DNA from: Candidatus Omnitrophota bacterium
GTDB taxonomy: Bacteria > Omnitrophota > Gorgyraeia > Aquiviventales > Aquiviventaceae
Length of the DNA: 46,896 nucleotides
Assembly (NCBI GenBank): GCA_023247235.1
Contig: JAHFGW010000004.1
Span: 1-46,896, forward strand
Reading direction: 5' to 3'
Below, piece by piece: positions 26,330 through 35,209 of this stretch. The notes beneath the pieces were generated by a model. The model was not told where the DNA came from, made no database searches, and was given only the letters and a program-made list of their open reading frames with translations. How positions within the stretch are numbered: position 1 is the stretch's first letter; the number at the start of each line of letters is the position of its first letter. Made by a program: the position numbers and the translations under genes.

Positions 26330-27462
26330 CACGCCGCCTTGGCCTGGCGCGTCCCGGGATAGCGGACGCAGCCTTCGACACAGAGATCGATCCCAAAGCG
26401 ACGCACCCGCACGTCCTCCAGCCGAATCGCCTTGGTGAGGCGATCGATCCCGGCGCCGCCGAGCGACGAAGGCGCCTCGCGGCCTCCGAGCAGCAGGGGG
26501 CTGATGCACCACACCGCGCGATCGACCAAGCGCTGGCCAAACGCGCTCGCCAACACCTCCCCGCCCCCTTCGATCAAGACCGACTGGACGCCCCGGCGTG
26601 CCAGCGCCCGCAGGAGCGGGCGCAGCGGGACGCGCCCCTGGCGATCCGCGCGGAACCACAGCAGCGTGGCGCCGCGCCGCTCAAGTGCTCTGCCCTTGGC
26701 CCGCGGCGCCCGGGTCGTCGTGGCAATCAGCGTTGGCGCGGCAGGGCGGGCCGAAAGGCACCGTGCAAAGATCGGCGTGCGCAGCCGGCTGTCCAAGACG
26801 ACCTTGACCGGATGGCCGGCCCGAGGGCGCATGGCGCGCACGCTCAGGCGCGGATCATCCCGTAGGACCGTGTTGACGCCCACCAGCACGGCATCGACGT
26901 CCCGCCGCAGCGCGTGGGCATACTGTCGCGAGCGCTCGCTGGTGATCCAGCGCGACTGGCCGGTGGCCGTGGCGATCTTGCCGTCAAGGCTCTGGCCGAC
27001 CTTGGCCGTGACGAATGGCAGCCCATGCGTCATGACCTTTTCAAACGAGGCGTTCAGCTGCCTGGCTTCCGCCTTCAGGAGGCCAGAGCGCACCTGGAGG
27101 CCCGCCCGCCGCAACCGGGCGAAGCCCCGTCCGTTGGTCAGCGGGTTCGGGTCCCGGCTGGCCACGACGACCGTCTTCACCCCTGAGCGGATTACCGCCT
27201 CGCAGCAGGGGGGCGTGCGTCCGACATGATTGCAGGGTTCTAACGTCACGAACAGCGTGGCGCCGCGGGCCCGCGGACCGGCCTGGCGCAGGGCCGCGAC
27301 CTCCGCGTGTGGGCCGCCGGCCCGGCGGTGATAGCCTTGACCGACGAGGCGGCCCCTCTGCACCACGACCGCGCCGACCATGGGGTTGGGCGCAGTGCGG
27401 CCCTTGGCGCGCGCGGCCAGGCTCAGGGCGAGCCGCATGAAGCGTGTGGCGTCGCCTTCCAT
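26329..27462 (-). CDS. ribD: Bifunctional riboflavin deaminase/reductase RibD
   Basis: 377 aa. Deaminates and then reduces the pyrimidine intermediate of riboflavin synthesis. Deaminase half: TAPNPMVGAVVV, the zinc site HAEVAAL and PCNHVGRTPPC. Reductase half: AKVGQSLDGKIAT, WITSERSRQYAHALR, VNTVLRDDPRL, and SVLIEGGGEVLASAF. The ATG at 27462 overlaps the PHP gene by 40 bases; ATG at 27438 would shorten the overlap but trim the conserved first helix. Confidence 0.95.
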   Translation of the reverse strand: MEGDATRFMRLALSLAARAKGRTAPNPMVGAVVVQRGRLVGQGYHRRAGGPHAEVAALRQAGPRARGATLFVTLEPCNHVGRTPPCCEAVIRSGVKTVVVASRDPNPLTNGRGFARLRRAGLQVRSGLLKAEARQLNASFEKVMTHGLPFVTAKVGQSLDGKIATATGQSRWITSERSRQYAHALRRDVDAVLVGVNTVLRDDPRLSVRAMRPRAGHPVKVVLDSRLRTPIFARCLSARPAAPTLIATTTRAPRAKGRALERRGATLLWFRADRQGRVPLRPLLRALARRGVQSVLIEGGGEVLASAFGQRLVDRAVWCISPLLLGGREAPSSLGGAGIDRLTKAIRLEDVRVRRFGIDLCVEGCVRYPGTRQAKAA

Positions 27463-28277
27463 GCTCTGAGCGCCTCGACGAAGCGGTATGGGATCTTCAC
27501 GATGCCGATTGGCACGCCTTCCTTGGGCGTACCGTGGTAATCGCTGCCCCCGGTCCTGAGCAAGTGGAGCCGATCGGCGATCTGCTCGTAATGGCGGATT
27601 TGCTGGGGGCTATGCTTGGCATGATAGACTTCAAGGCCCGCCAGCCCCTGGGGCACCAGGGCGTCGATCAGCAGATCGTGCTCGAGATAAATCGGGTGCG
27701 CGAGGACCGGCACGCCGCCTGCCTCACGGATGACGCGAATGACTTCGCCGGGCGCCAGAGGCGAGCCGGGCACGAACCCGGGGTTGGTCGGTCCAAGATA
27801 TTTTGAAAACGCCTCCGCCATGGAGCTGATGTAGCCGCGCCTGAGGAGCACCTGGGCCACGTGCGGCCGTCCGACCGTGCCCTCTGGCGCCAGCGCGAGC
27901 ACTTCCTCGGCATCGATCTGCACGCCGACCCGTTGCAGCCGGCTCACCATCTCTTTCGCCCGCTCCACCCGCCGCGCCTTTTGGCGCGCCAGGTGCGCCT
28001 TGAAGCCTGCGTGTTCCAAATCCATGAGAAAACCGAGCATATGCACCTCGTGCTCTTGGTCGCTGGCCGACATTTCAATCCCGGGGATCAATTCGATCCC
28101 CAGGCGCTCCGCCACCGGCCGGGCGATCGCCAACGCATCGGTGTTGTCGTGGTCCGTGATCGCGATGGCCGAGAGCCCGGTCTGCTTGGCGAGCTCCACC
28201 ACGCGCTCCGGCGTGTCCGTGCCATCGGAGTACCGGGTGTGCAGGTGCAAATCCGCGGTCTTTGCTAAGGCGGCCAT
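27423..28277 (-). CDS. PHP-domain phosphoesterase (YciV/TrpH-like)
   Basis: 284 aa. Polymerase-and-histidinol-phosphatase fold with metal ligands visible: ADLHLHTRYSDGT, AITDHDNTDAL, PGIEMSA, HMLGF, VLAHPIYL and GGSDYHGTPK. Relatives of this size are 3',5'-nucleotide/oligonucleotide phosphatases or 5'-3' RNases. Why it sits between nusB and ribD is unknown; the ATG at 28277 is 4 bases after the nusB stop, so it is translated with its neighbours. Confidence 0.88.
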   Translation of the reverse strand: MAALAKTADLHLHTRYSDGTDTPERVVELAKQTGLSAIAITDHDNTDALAIARPVAERLGIELIPGIEMSASDQEHEVHMLGFLMDLEHAGFKAHLARQKARRVERAKEMVSRLQRVGVQIDAEEVLALAPEGTVGRPHVAQVLLRRGYISSMAEAFSKYLGPTNPGFVPGSPLAPGEVIRVIREAGGVPVLAHPIYLEHDLLIDALVPQGLAGLEVYHAKHSPQQIRHYEQIADRLHLLRTGGSDYHGTPKEGVPIGIVKIPYRFVEALRAWKATPHASCGSP

Positions 28278-28281
28278 CCGA

Positions 28282-28755
28282 TTATTCCGATGGGGGTGGC
28301 TCGCTCGAGGCCGCCGGCTCGCTTCCGTTGGCTCGCGCGCTTCCCGTCTGCTGCTCCAGCGACTTGTGGATCGCGTCCAGGATCCCGTTGATGAACTTGC
28401 CGGTGTCGGTGTCGCCGAAGCGCTTCGCTAATTCGACCGCTTCATTAATGGTGACTTTCGGCGGCACGTCCTTCAGGAACAACAGCTCAAACACGCCAAG
28501 GCGGAGGATGTTGCGATCCACCACGCCCATGCGCCCCAGGCTCCAATTGCTGGCGTGGTGGGTGATCAGGGGATCGATGTCGGCCAGATGCTCCCGCGTG
28601 CCTCGCACGAGCCGATCCGCGAACAGTTTGACATCGGCTGGCGGCGAGTGCTCCTGCCAAAACGCCGCAATGGCTTCGGCGGAGGCCTCGCGGCGGACGT
28701 CGAGCTGGTAGAGCGCCTGGAGGGCGTACTCACGGGCTTTGCTGCGTTTGCGCAT
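28282..28755 (-). CDS. nusB: Transcription antitermination protein NusB
   Basis: 157 aa all-helical RNA-binding protein that joins NusE in rRNA antitermination. Visible: RKRSKAREYALQALYQLDV at the start, then VDRNILRLGVFELLFLKDVP, TINEAVELAKRFGDTDTGKF and INGILDAI. ATG at 28755 is chosen because the longer frame upstream is made of an interspersed repeat (28788-28848). ribH-nusB adjacency is common in bacteria. The C-terminal ~30 residues are low-complexity (Ser/Pro/Glu). Confidence 0.93.
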   Translation of the reverse strand: MRKRSKAREYALQALYQLDVRREASAEAIAAFWQEHSPPADVKLFADRLVRGTREHLADIDPLITHHASNWSLGRMGVVDRNILRLGVFELLFLKDVPPKVTINEAVELAKRFGDTDTGKFINGILDAIHKSLEQQTGSARANGSEPAASSEPPPSE

Positions 28756-28787
28756 CGCTGGAAATGCTTTCACAAATCTCTGAAGCC

Positions 28788-28848
28788 ACAGATGGACACA
28801 GATGAAGAACCCGCCAATGAGCGCAGAGTGGCATCTGCGCCAATCTGT
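28788..28848. repeat. Interspersed palindromic repeat (ACAGATG family) between ribH and nusB
   Basis: ACAGATGGACACAGATG (28788-28804) and CATCTGCGCCAATCTGT (28832-28848) are inverted repeats matching at 14 of 17 positions. The wider element appears to run from about 28780 to 28881, ending in CTCATCGGTG, where the plus-strand TCA is the ribH stop codon. Repeats of this wording are dispersed in many environmental genomes; that is recollection, not a search. Confidence 0.8.
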
Positions 28849-28867
28849 GGGCGTCCCGCCTCTGTGC

Positions 28868-29404
28868 TCATCGGTGCCGTCTTGCCGTAGCCCGAAAACA
28901 TCGCACCATATCCAGCGCCGCGGCGGCGGCCTCGGCACCCCGGTTGCCCAGCCGCCCGCCGGCGCGCGCGCGGGCCTGCGCCGGTGAGTTCACGACAATG
29001 ACGCCGAAGGTGACCGGCACCCGCGACTGGGCGGAGACGGTACAGAGGCCTTGCGCCACCCCTGCGGCAATCGCCCGGTACTGGGGCGTGCGGCCGCGGA
29101 TAAGCGCCCCAAGCGCGATCACGGCATGCGGCCGAGGCCGCGAGGCGACCAGATGCGCGGCGGCTGCCGGCAGCTCGAAAGCGCCAGGCACCCAGAGCGT
29201 CCGGATCTGCGGGCTCAAGATCCCGGCTCGGCGTAAGACGTGCTGGGCCCCTTCAAACAAGGCCTGCGTGACGGAAGGATTAAACCGCGAGACGGCGATG
29301 CCAATGCGCACCGCGCCCAGCGCCCGCCCGTTGACCGGGCCATGAGCGGCCGAGGCCCTGGAGGCAAGACCTCCATCATGTGAACGCGCGCGCTGTGCCG
29401 TCAT
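28868..29404 (-). CDS. ribH: 6,7-dimethyl-8-ribityllumazine synthase
   Basis: 178 aa. Condenses the dihydroxybutanone phosphate and pyrimidine precursors of riboflavin. Visible: IGIAVSRFNPSVTQALFEGA, WVPGAFELPAAAAHL, ALGALIRGRTPQYRAI, VPVTFGVIVVNSPAQARARA and GNRGAEAAAAALDMV. The catalytic histidine of most homologues (IRGxTxHxxYV) is glutamine here (TPQYRAI), and GNKG is GNRG. A basic ~30-residue N-terminal extension precedes the core. The TGA stop and last residues fall within an interspersed repeat. Function likely from operon context, with a modified active site. Confidence 0.88.
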   Translation of the reverse strand: MTAQRARSHDGGLASRASAAHGPVNGRALGAVRIGIAVSRFNPSVTQALFEGAQHVLRRAGILSPQIRTLWVPGAFELPAAAAHLVASRPRPHAVIALGALIRGRTPQYRAIAAGVAQGLCTVSAQSRVPVTFGVIVVNSPAQARARAGGRLGNRGAEAAAAALDMVRCFRATARRHR

Positions 29405-29484
29405 GTGGCTGCCTTAATCTGTTGAACTTCCCCTGGCGGGTTCGCCGTCTGGGACCGGAGCGCTCCTGGCGGAGCGCGAGGAGC

Positions 29485-30702
29485 CTAGTCCTCGACGGCG
29501 CTCAGCAGATGGCCGAGCTTGTCACGCTTGCTCTGCAAGTAGCGAGTGTTCTCAGGGCGCGGGGCGATCTCGATGGGGACCCGCTCGACCACCCGCAAGC
29601 CATAGCCTTCAAGGCCGATAATCTTGCGGGGGTTGTTCGTCAGGAGCCGCAGGTCCTTCAGGCCGAGGTCCACGAGGATCTGTGCCCCGATGCCGTACTC
29701 CCGCAGGTCCGGCGGGAAGCCCAGCGCCCGGTTGGCCTCGACCGTATCGAGCCCCTGGTCCTGCAGCGCGTAGGCCTTCAGCTTGTTGGCCAGGCCGATG
29801 CCGCGCCCTTCCTGATTGATATAGAGGATCACGCCGCGCTCCGCCTCGGCGATCATATGCATCGCACGGTGCAGCTGCGGCCCGCAATCGCAGCGCAGGC
29901 TGCCGAACACATCGCTCGTCAAACACTGCGAGTGCACGCGCACCAGGACCGGCTCACCGCGGTCCACCTCGCCGCGCACCAGCGCCAAGTGCTGTCGATC
30001 GTCAATGGTCGTCTCATAGAGGATGAGACTGAACTCGCCGAATGCCGTCGGCAGCTTCGTGGTCGCGGCGCGGCGCACCAATTTCTCAAAGCGCCGGCGA
30101 TACTCGATGAGGCTGGCGATCGTGCAGATTTTCAGGCCGTGGCGCTCGGCGAAGGCCAGCAGGTCCTCGGTGCGCGCCATGGTCCCGTCATCCCTCATGA
30201 TCTCGCAGATCACGCCGGCCGCAGGCAGGCCCGCCAGGCGCGCCAAGTCCGTCGCCGCCTCGGTGTGCCCCGCACGCTGGAGGACGCCGCCGTCTTTCGC
30301 GCGCAGCGGAAACACATGGCCCGGACGGCAGAGATCCTGCGCGACCGTCTCCGGCGTGACGAGCGCCTGGATCGTCCGCGCGCGGTCCTGGGCGGAAATG
30401 CCGGTGGTCACGCCTCGGCGCGCATCGACCGACACCGTCCAGGCCGTCTTCATCGGATCCTCCGACGGACTCACCATCGGATGGAGTCCCAGGCGATCGA
30501 GCGCCCGCCCCTCCATGGGGACGCAGATGATGCCGCGTCCGTGCGTCGCCATGAAATTGACATGGTCCGGCGTGACAAACGCGGCGGCCATGACCAGGTC
30601 GCCTTCATTCTCGCGGTCTCCGTCATCTACGACGATGACCAGGCGACCCTGGCGGATCTCGTCGAGGATCTCGGGGATCGGGTGGATGCGTAGGTCGCTC
30701 AT
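29485..30702 (-). CDS. ribBA: Bifunctional DHBP synthase/GTP cyclohydrolase II RibBA
   Basis: 405 aa. First enzyme of both branches of riboflavin synthesis. N-terminal DHBP synthase: [50 protein letters not shown] and [16 protein letters not shown]-terminal GTP cyclohydrolase [22 protein letters not shown] with the zinc cysteines, [17 protein letters not shown], and [15 protein letters not shown] at 30702 is chosen; a TTG at 30708 lies right at the predicted transcription start. No FMN riboswitch is present: the promoter (30715-30743) leaves almost no leader. Confidence 0.96.
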   Translation of the reverse strand: MSDLRIHPIPEILDEIRQGRLVIVVDDGDRENEGDLVMAAAFVTPDHVNFMATHGRGIICVPMEGRALDRLGLHPMVSPSEDPMKTAWTVSVDARRGVTTGISAQDRARTIQALVTPETVAQDLCRPGHVFPLRAKDGGVLQRAGHTEAATDLARLAGLPAAGVICEIMRDDGTMARTEDLLAFAERHGLKICTIASLIEYRRRFEKLVRRAATTKLPTAFGEFSLILYETTIDDRQHLALVRGEVDRGEPVLVRVHSQCLTSDVFGSLRCDCGPQLHRAMHMIAEAERGVILYINQEGRGIGLANKLKAYALQDQGLDTVEANRALGFPPDLREYGIGAQILVDLGLKDLRLLTNNPRKIIGLEGYGLRVVERVPIEIAPRPENTRYLQSKRDKLGHLLSAVED

Positions 30703-30714
30703 GCTCAAGAAGTT

Positions 30715-30743
30715 AGTATAGCGTCCCGGGCGCCGACGGTCAA
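30715..30743 (-). promoter_or_regulatory. Predicted promoter of the riboflavin operon
   Basis: Minus strand TTGACC (30738-30743), 17-base spacer, TATACT (30715-30720). Initiation would fall at about 30707-30709, so the ribBA message would begin at the TTG (30708) or about six bases before the ATG (30702): a leaderless or near-leaderless mRNA with no room for a riboswitch. Confidence 0.75.
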
Positions 30744-30755
30744 CCAGGCTGGCCG

Positions 30756-33700
30756 CTAGGCTCGCGCCGGGCTCAGCCGGGCCGAGAGGATCTTGGAGAT
30801 GCCGGCTTCCTCCATGGTCACCCCATAGAGGGAATCGGCCTTGGTGATGGTCTTCTTATTATGCGTAATCAGGATGAATTGGGAGAGGCTTAGGAACTCT
30901 TCGAGGACCCGCGTGAACCGGTCCACATTGGCCTCATCGAGGGGCGCATCGATCTCATCGAGGATGCAGAAGGGCGAGGGCCGAACTTTAAACAACGCAA
31001 AGAGCAGCGCGATGGCGGTCAGCGCCCGCTCGCCGCCGGAGAGCAGGCTGATGCTCTGCAGGCGCTTGCCCGGCGGCTGCGCGACGATCTCGATACCGGT
31101 CTCCAGCACGTCCTCCTCGTCCAGCAGCACGACATCGGCCTTGCCGCCGTTGAACAGGCGGGTGAAGTAGTGCTTGAACTCTTCCTGGATTCTGACGAAG
31201 ATCTCGCGGAACTGGGTCCGCGCGGCCCGGTTAATCTGCGCGATGGACGCCTTGAGATCGTCGCGCGCCTTGATGAGGTCCTGCGTCTGCGTCTGGAGAA
31301 ACTCGTGCCGCCGCTTCAACTCATCGTACTCTTCGACGGACCCAAGACTGACCGGCCCCAAGCTCTCCAGCGTCGCGCGCAGCTTGCCGACCCGCTCGGC
31401 GAGCTCCGCGCGCTGCTCCGGCGTCAACGCGGGCGTGTCGCTGTGCCGCTCCGCCTCGATCGTAGCCTCGTCAATCTGGTAGAGCTCGCGCAGGCGCTCG
31501 ACCAGGTGCGTCCGCCGGAAGCCCCGCTCGGCCAGCTGGCGCTCCTGGTCTTGGATCTGCTGGGCCAGCGCCGCCAGCTGCTGCTCGACTGCCAGCACCT
31601 CCGGCATGACGTGATTGCGCTGGGCCTCGGCCTGGCGCAACGCGTCGCTCACTTCCTGCTCTTCGGCGACGCATCGGCCCCGCTCGTCTTCCAGGCGTGG
31701 CCTCTCGCGGCGGTGCGTCTCACGCTCTGCGCTCAGCTGCTGCGCGCGCGCAACCGCCTCCTGTTGCTGCGCGCGCTTCTGCTCCACCTGCTGCCCCAAG
31801 CGCGCGCGTTCGGCGTCGACTTCCTCCCGGCGTTGGCGCACGACGGCGGCGCGTTCGGTCAACGACTGGCGCGAGGCCTCCCGCTGGGCCTTGGCGACCA
31901 AGGCTTGTTGGCGCTCGTGCTCGGCCGTTTCGCGCGTCGCCTGCGCCTCCGCCAGCGCGCGTTCGATCGTCTCCTGGCTTCGCTCGGCTTCCTGCGCCGC
32001 CCGCTCCGCTCCGGTCAGGGTGGCCGTCACTTCTTTAGCTTGCGCGCCCAGCTCTTGCGTGTCCAGCTCCGCCGCGCGCTGCTCGTCTTCGATGCGCCGG
32101 CTCTCCTCGCGCAGCTGCGCGATCACCTGGTCGAGCTTCTGCAGAGCTGGGACGACCTGGGCGAGCTGCCCTTTGTCGGATTCTTGTTGGCCGAGCAGCG
32201 TCTGCCACTGGTCTTCGGCCGCTTTCGCGGACGTCACGGCATCCTCCACCGTGCGCGTCCACGTCTCCACCGCCGCCTCGGCTTGCTCCCACCGCTGCCG
32301 GCGGCCGAATCGACTGGGACCGCCGGCTCCGTTAAAGCGCCAGGAGCGACGATCCCATCGGTCTCCCCGAGGGCTCACCAGGCGCCGGCGCGGCACGTCA
32401 CGCTCCCCCAGCAGCCGCTCGATGTCATCGATGACCCACGAATCATCCAGGAGCCAATCGACCAACGGCTGGTAGCCGCCCTTGCCCCGGACAAACTGCT
32501 TCACAGCGCCCGTCAGGCCGGCTTGCGAAGCCGGCTGCTCCATCGGCAGCGGCTGGCGCGGACAATCTTCCAAGACGATGAAGCGGCAACTCTCCAGGGT
32601 CTTGGTGCTGAGCGCCTGCCGGCAGCGGACCAGCGCTCGGCGGTCGCGCACGACAATCGCCTCGACGAGCGGCCCGAGCGCGGCCTCGGCGAGCGGTTCA
32701 TAGCCCGGCGCGGTCTCCAAGAGATCGACGAGCGGCCCCAGCACGCCGTCAATGGGCTCGGCCATGAGCGACTTGACGGCCTCGGGAAATCCTTCAAACC
32801 GCCGCCACAACCCTTCGAACACCTCGCGCTGCGCCCGGGCTGCAGCCAGCTGCTCCTGCGCCTGGTGCACGCGCACGGTCAGTTCATCTCGTCGAGCGAG
32901 CGCCTGGGCCAGCGTCTGCGCGCTGGATGCGCTGCGGTGCTCCAGCGCCTCGGCCTGCTGGCGCGTCAGGTCCTGCTCGCGGCTGGCCGTCTCCAGCCGC
33001 CCGCGCACGTCCTGCGCGCGCGTGCCCAACTGGGCGCGCTGCCCTTCGAGCCGGCCAAGGCGGGCGTCGAGTGCTTTAAGCCGCGTGGTCGCCTCGATCA
33101 CGGTGTTGCGGCTTTGGGCCGCCTCAGAGGCCGCCCCAAAGAGCTGGGCTTTCGCCTCGGTCAGGCTGGCCAGGGCCTGTTGGATGATGCCGTCGATCTG
33201 GGCCAGGCGCTCACCGGCCTGCGCGGCGTCGGTTCCCGCGCCCTCAAGCGCTTGCAGGAGTTCCGCCTCCTGCACCGCGCCCTGGGCTGCCTGCTCCTCA
33301 CACTGCTGCAGCCGGCCGGCCAGTTGCGCCGTCTCCAACTCCAGCTGCTTCGCCTGCGACGTCAGCTGCTCGATCCATCCGGTCTTCAACTGCAGCTGGC
33401 TGGCATGCTGTTCAACCTGGCTGGCCACTTCGACGCGCCGCGTCTGGAGCGCCTGGAGCCGTTGCTGAATGGCGGACACGGCGGCATTGCAGGACTCAAG
33501 CGAGCTCAGGCGCGCTTGCTTTTGGGCGTCCAGCTCGGCGCGCTGGGCGCTCAGCGTCTTGACGCGCTCCTCGACTTCCGCGTCGCGGGCACCCCCCTGG
33601 CGCAGCTCATCCACGGCCACTCGAAGCTCCATCGACTTCAGCTGCTCCCATTGCTCCTTGTACCGGCGCGCCTTCGCCGCTTGACGCTCCAGGGCCGAAA

Positions 33701-34304
33701 CCTGGCGGCGGACTTCCGAGGCGATGTCCGCCAGACGCACCAAGTGCTCCTCGACTTCCTCCAGGCGCCGCGTCGTCTCCTGCTTCTTGGCGAGGTACTT
33801 GGCGACACCGCTCGCTTCTTCGAAGACGACGCGCCGCTCCTCCGGCTTGGACGAGAGGACCATGTCGATATGGCCCTGCTCGATGATCGCATAGGTGCCG
33901 CCGCCCAGGCCCGTGCCCAAAAAGAGCTGCTGGATGTCCTTCAGGCGGCAGGGAGCCTGGTTGATGGCGTATTCGCTTTCTCCGGAGCGGTACACCCGGC
34001 GGGTAATCTCGACCTCAGAAAACGCGATGGGCAGCAGGCCCCGTTGGTTGTCGATGCTGAGGGTAACCTCGGCAACCGACAGGGGGGCCGCGTTGTCGGT
34101 CCCGTTGAAGATGACGTCTTCCAGGCGCGGGGCGCGCACGTCGCGGGGATTATGCTCGCCCAGCACCCAGCGGATGGCATCTACAAGATTAGACTTGCCG
34201 CTCCCGTTCGGCCCCACGATGGCGGTCACGCCGGGCTCGAAGTGGATGGTCGTCTTGTGCGCGAAGGACTTAAAGCCGTAGAGCTCGAGTTTCTTGACTC
34301 GCAT
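30756..34304 (-). CDS. smc: Chromosome partition protein SMC
   Basis: 1182 aa, standard. ABC-type ATPase that compacts and segregates DNA with ScpA and ScpB. Layout: head with Walker [10 protein letters not shown] (31-39) and the following [20 protein letters not shown] block, long coiled coil rich in Gln/Arg/Glu (about 170-510), hinge near 520-670 ([17 protein letters not shown]), second coiled coil, then the C-terminal head with signature [14 protein letters not shown] and Walker [23 protein letters not shown] at 34304 begins [15 protein letters not shown], 8 bases after the upstream stop; longer frames add unrelated residues. Confidence 0.97.
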   Translation of the reverse strand: MRVKKLELYGFKSFAHKTTIHFEPGVTAIVGPNGSGKSNLVDAIRWVLGEHNPRDVRAPRLEDVIFNGTDNAAPLSVAEVTLSIDNQRGLLPIAFSEVEITRRVYRSGESEYAINQAPCRLKDIQQLFLGTGLGGGTYAIIEQGHIDMVLSSKPEERRVVFEEASGVAKYLAKKQETTRRLEEVEEHLVRLADIASEVRRQVSALERQAAKARRYKEQWEQLKSMELRVAVDELRQGGARDAEVEERVKTLSAQRAELDAQKQARLSSLESCNAAVSAIQQRLQALQTRRVEVASQVEQHASQLQLKTGWIEQLTSQAKQLELETAQLAGRLQQCEEQAAQGAVQEAELLQALEGAGTDAAQAGERLAQIDGIIQQALASLTEAKAQLFGAASEAAQSRNTVIEATTRLKALDARLGRLEGQRAQLGTRAQDVRGRLETASREQDLTRQQAEALEHRSASSAQTLAQALARRDELTVRVHQAQEQLAAARAQREVFEGLWRRFEGFPEAVKSLMAEPIDGVLGPLVDLLETAPGYEPLAEAALGPLVEAIVVRDRRALVRCRQALSTKTLESCRFIVLEDCPRQPLPMEQPASQAGLTGAVKQFVRGKGGYQPLVDWLLDDSWVIDDIERLLGERDVPRRRLVSPRGDRWDRRSWRFNGAGGPSRFGRRQRWEQAEAAVETWTRTVEDAVTSAKAAEDQWQTLLGQQESDKGQLAQVVPALQKLDQVIAQLREESRRIEDEQRAAELDTQELGAQAKEVTATLTGAERAAQEAERSQETIERALAEAQATRETAEHERQQALVAKAQREASRQSLTERAAVVRQRREEVDAERARLGQQVEQKRAQQQEAVARAQQLSAERETHRRERPRLEDERGRCVAEEQEVSDALRQAEAQRNHVMPEVLAVEQQLAALAQQIQDQERQLAERGFRRTHLVERLRELYQIDEATIEAERHSDTPALTPEQRAELAERVGKLRATLESLGPVSLGSVEEYDELKRRHEFLQTQTQDLIKARDDLKASIAQINRAARTQFREIFVRIQEEFKHYFTRLFNGGKADVVLLDEEDVLETGIEIVAQPPGKRLQSISLLSGGERALTAIALLFALFKVRPSPFCILDEIDAPLDEANVDRFTRVLEEFLSLSQFILITHNKKTITKADSLYGVTMEEAGISKILSARLSPARA

Positions 34305-34312
34305 GCCTGCCT

Positions 34313-35110
34313 TTACCCAACAATATCTTCCCCGCCATCCGTGCCGATGACGTTGCCAGTCACCCACTCGGTCCCGGAATTTGACAGCGCGGCGATCGCC
34401 CGGGCGACGTCCTCGGGCGTCGTCAGCCGCCGGTAGGGATTGCGCCGACGCGAGAACTCCATCATTTCCTCATTCCCCGGGATCTTGCGCAGCGCCGGCG
34501 TGTCCGTCACGCCCGCGCGAATGCAGTTGGCCGTCACGCCGTAGGGGGCGAGCTCCATCGCCAGCTGCCGCACGTGCGATTCCAGCGCCGCCTTGGCCGC
34601 GGAAACCGCGCCGTAGGTGGGCCACACGCGGGTGCCGCCGGAGCTGGTCATCGCGAAAATCCGCGAGCCCTTGCCCAGCAGCTTCCGCGCGATCAGGTCT
34701 TGCACCCAGTAGACCACGCTGTTCGCCATGACGTCGAGCGTCATGTCCATTTGGTCTTTGGTCAGCTGGTCCTTGGGATGCTCGGTGACATACGGCTTCA
34801 AGGTGCCAAATGCCAGCGAGTGCATCAGGACGGTGATCGGCGCCCCGCCCAGCTTCGGCTGCGCCTGGTCGAGCACCTCCTGGCGCTTCATCGGATCGGC
34901 GGCATTGACATTGAAGAAGAGGGTCTGCGCCCCGCTGCGCTGCAACTCACTGATCAGCTGCTCCACGCCGGCCATGGCGCCTTTGCGATCCAGATGCACG
35001 CCGAGAATGTGCATGCCCTGTTTGGCGAGCTCCCGCGAGGCGGCGGCGCCGAACCCGCTCGAGGCGCCCAGGATGAGCGCCCACTTGCCTGTCAGATTGC
35101 CTGCGGCCAT
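34313..35110 (-). CDS. fabL: Enoyl-ACP reductase, FabL-like short-chain dehydrogenase
   Basis: 265 aa Rossmann-fold SDR. Nucleotide-binding ALILGASSGFGAAASRELAK near the start, HSLAFGTLKPY, and a catalytic YGAVSAAK, i.e. Tyr-X6-Lys as in enoyl-ACP reductases rather than the Tyr-X3-Lys of ordinary SDRs. The glycine motif and C-terminal NCIRAGVTDTPALRKIPG resemble Bacillus FabL more than FabI, so NADPH-dependent enoyl reduction in fatty-acid elongation is the best guess; another SDR function cannot be excluded. ATG at 35110 has GGAGG six bases upstream. A dyad and weak promoter precede it. smc follows 8 bases later. Confidence 0.8.
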   Translation of the reverse strand: MAAGNLTGKWALILGASSGFGAAASRELAKQGMHILGVHLDRKGAMAGVEQLISELQRSGAQTLFFNVNAADPMKRQEVLDQAQPKLGGAPITVLMHSLAFGTLKPYVTEHPKDQLTKDQMDMTLDVMANSVVYWVQDLIARKLLGKGSRIFAMTSSGGTRVWPTYGAVSAAKAALESHVRQLAMELAPYGVTANCIRAGVTDTPALRKIPGNEEMMEFSRRRNPYRRLTTPEDVARAIAALSNSGTEWVTGNVIGTDGGEDIVG

Positions 35111-35138
35111 TCACGTCCTCCGTCGTTGTGTCCGGACG

Positions 35139-35167
35139 AGCTTACCATCGGCGTCCGATGCCTGCAA
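35139..35167 (-). promoter_or_regulatory. Weak promoter with dyad in its spacer, upstream of fabL
   Basis: Minus strand TTGCAG (35162-35167), 17-base spacer, TAAGCT (35139-35144). A perfect dyad CATCGG-CGT-CCGATG (35146-35160) lies wholly inside the spacer, a layout suited to a regulator that contacts DNA between -35 and -10. Both boxes are poor, so this is a tentative call. Confidence 0.35.
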
Positions 35168-35209
35168 CCGCTTCTGAGGCGGCTCGCGTCCATGGGGCGC
35201 GTGCGGGTG

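Noticed and set aside
28756-28938. Longer NusB starting at 28938
   Set aside because: The extra 61 residues derive from the ACAGATG repeat and the ribH end; conserved NusB begins at 28755.
29405-29484. FMN riboswitch in the riboflavin operon
   Set aside because: Neither the ribBA-ribH gap nor the ribBA upstream region has room for or resembles an RFN element; the promoter sits right at the start codon.
31170-34436. Very long open frame on the plus strand opposite smc
   Set aside because: Leu/Arg-rich low-complexity translation typical of the antisense of a Glu/Gln/Arg coiled coil in GC-rich DNA; smc on the other strand is unambiguous.
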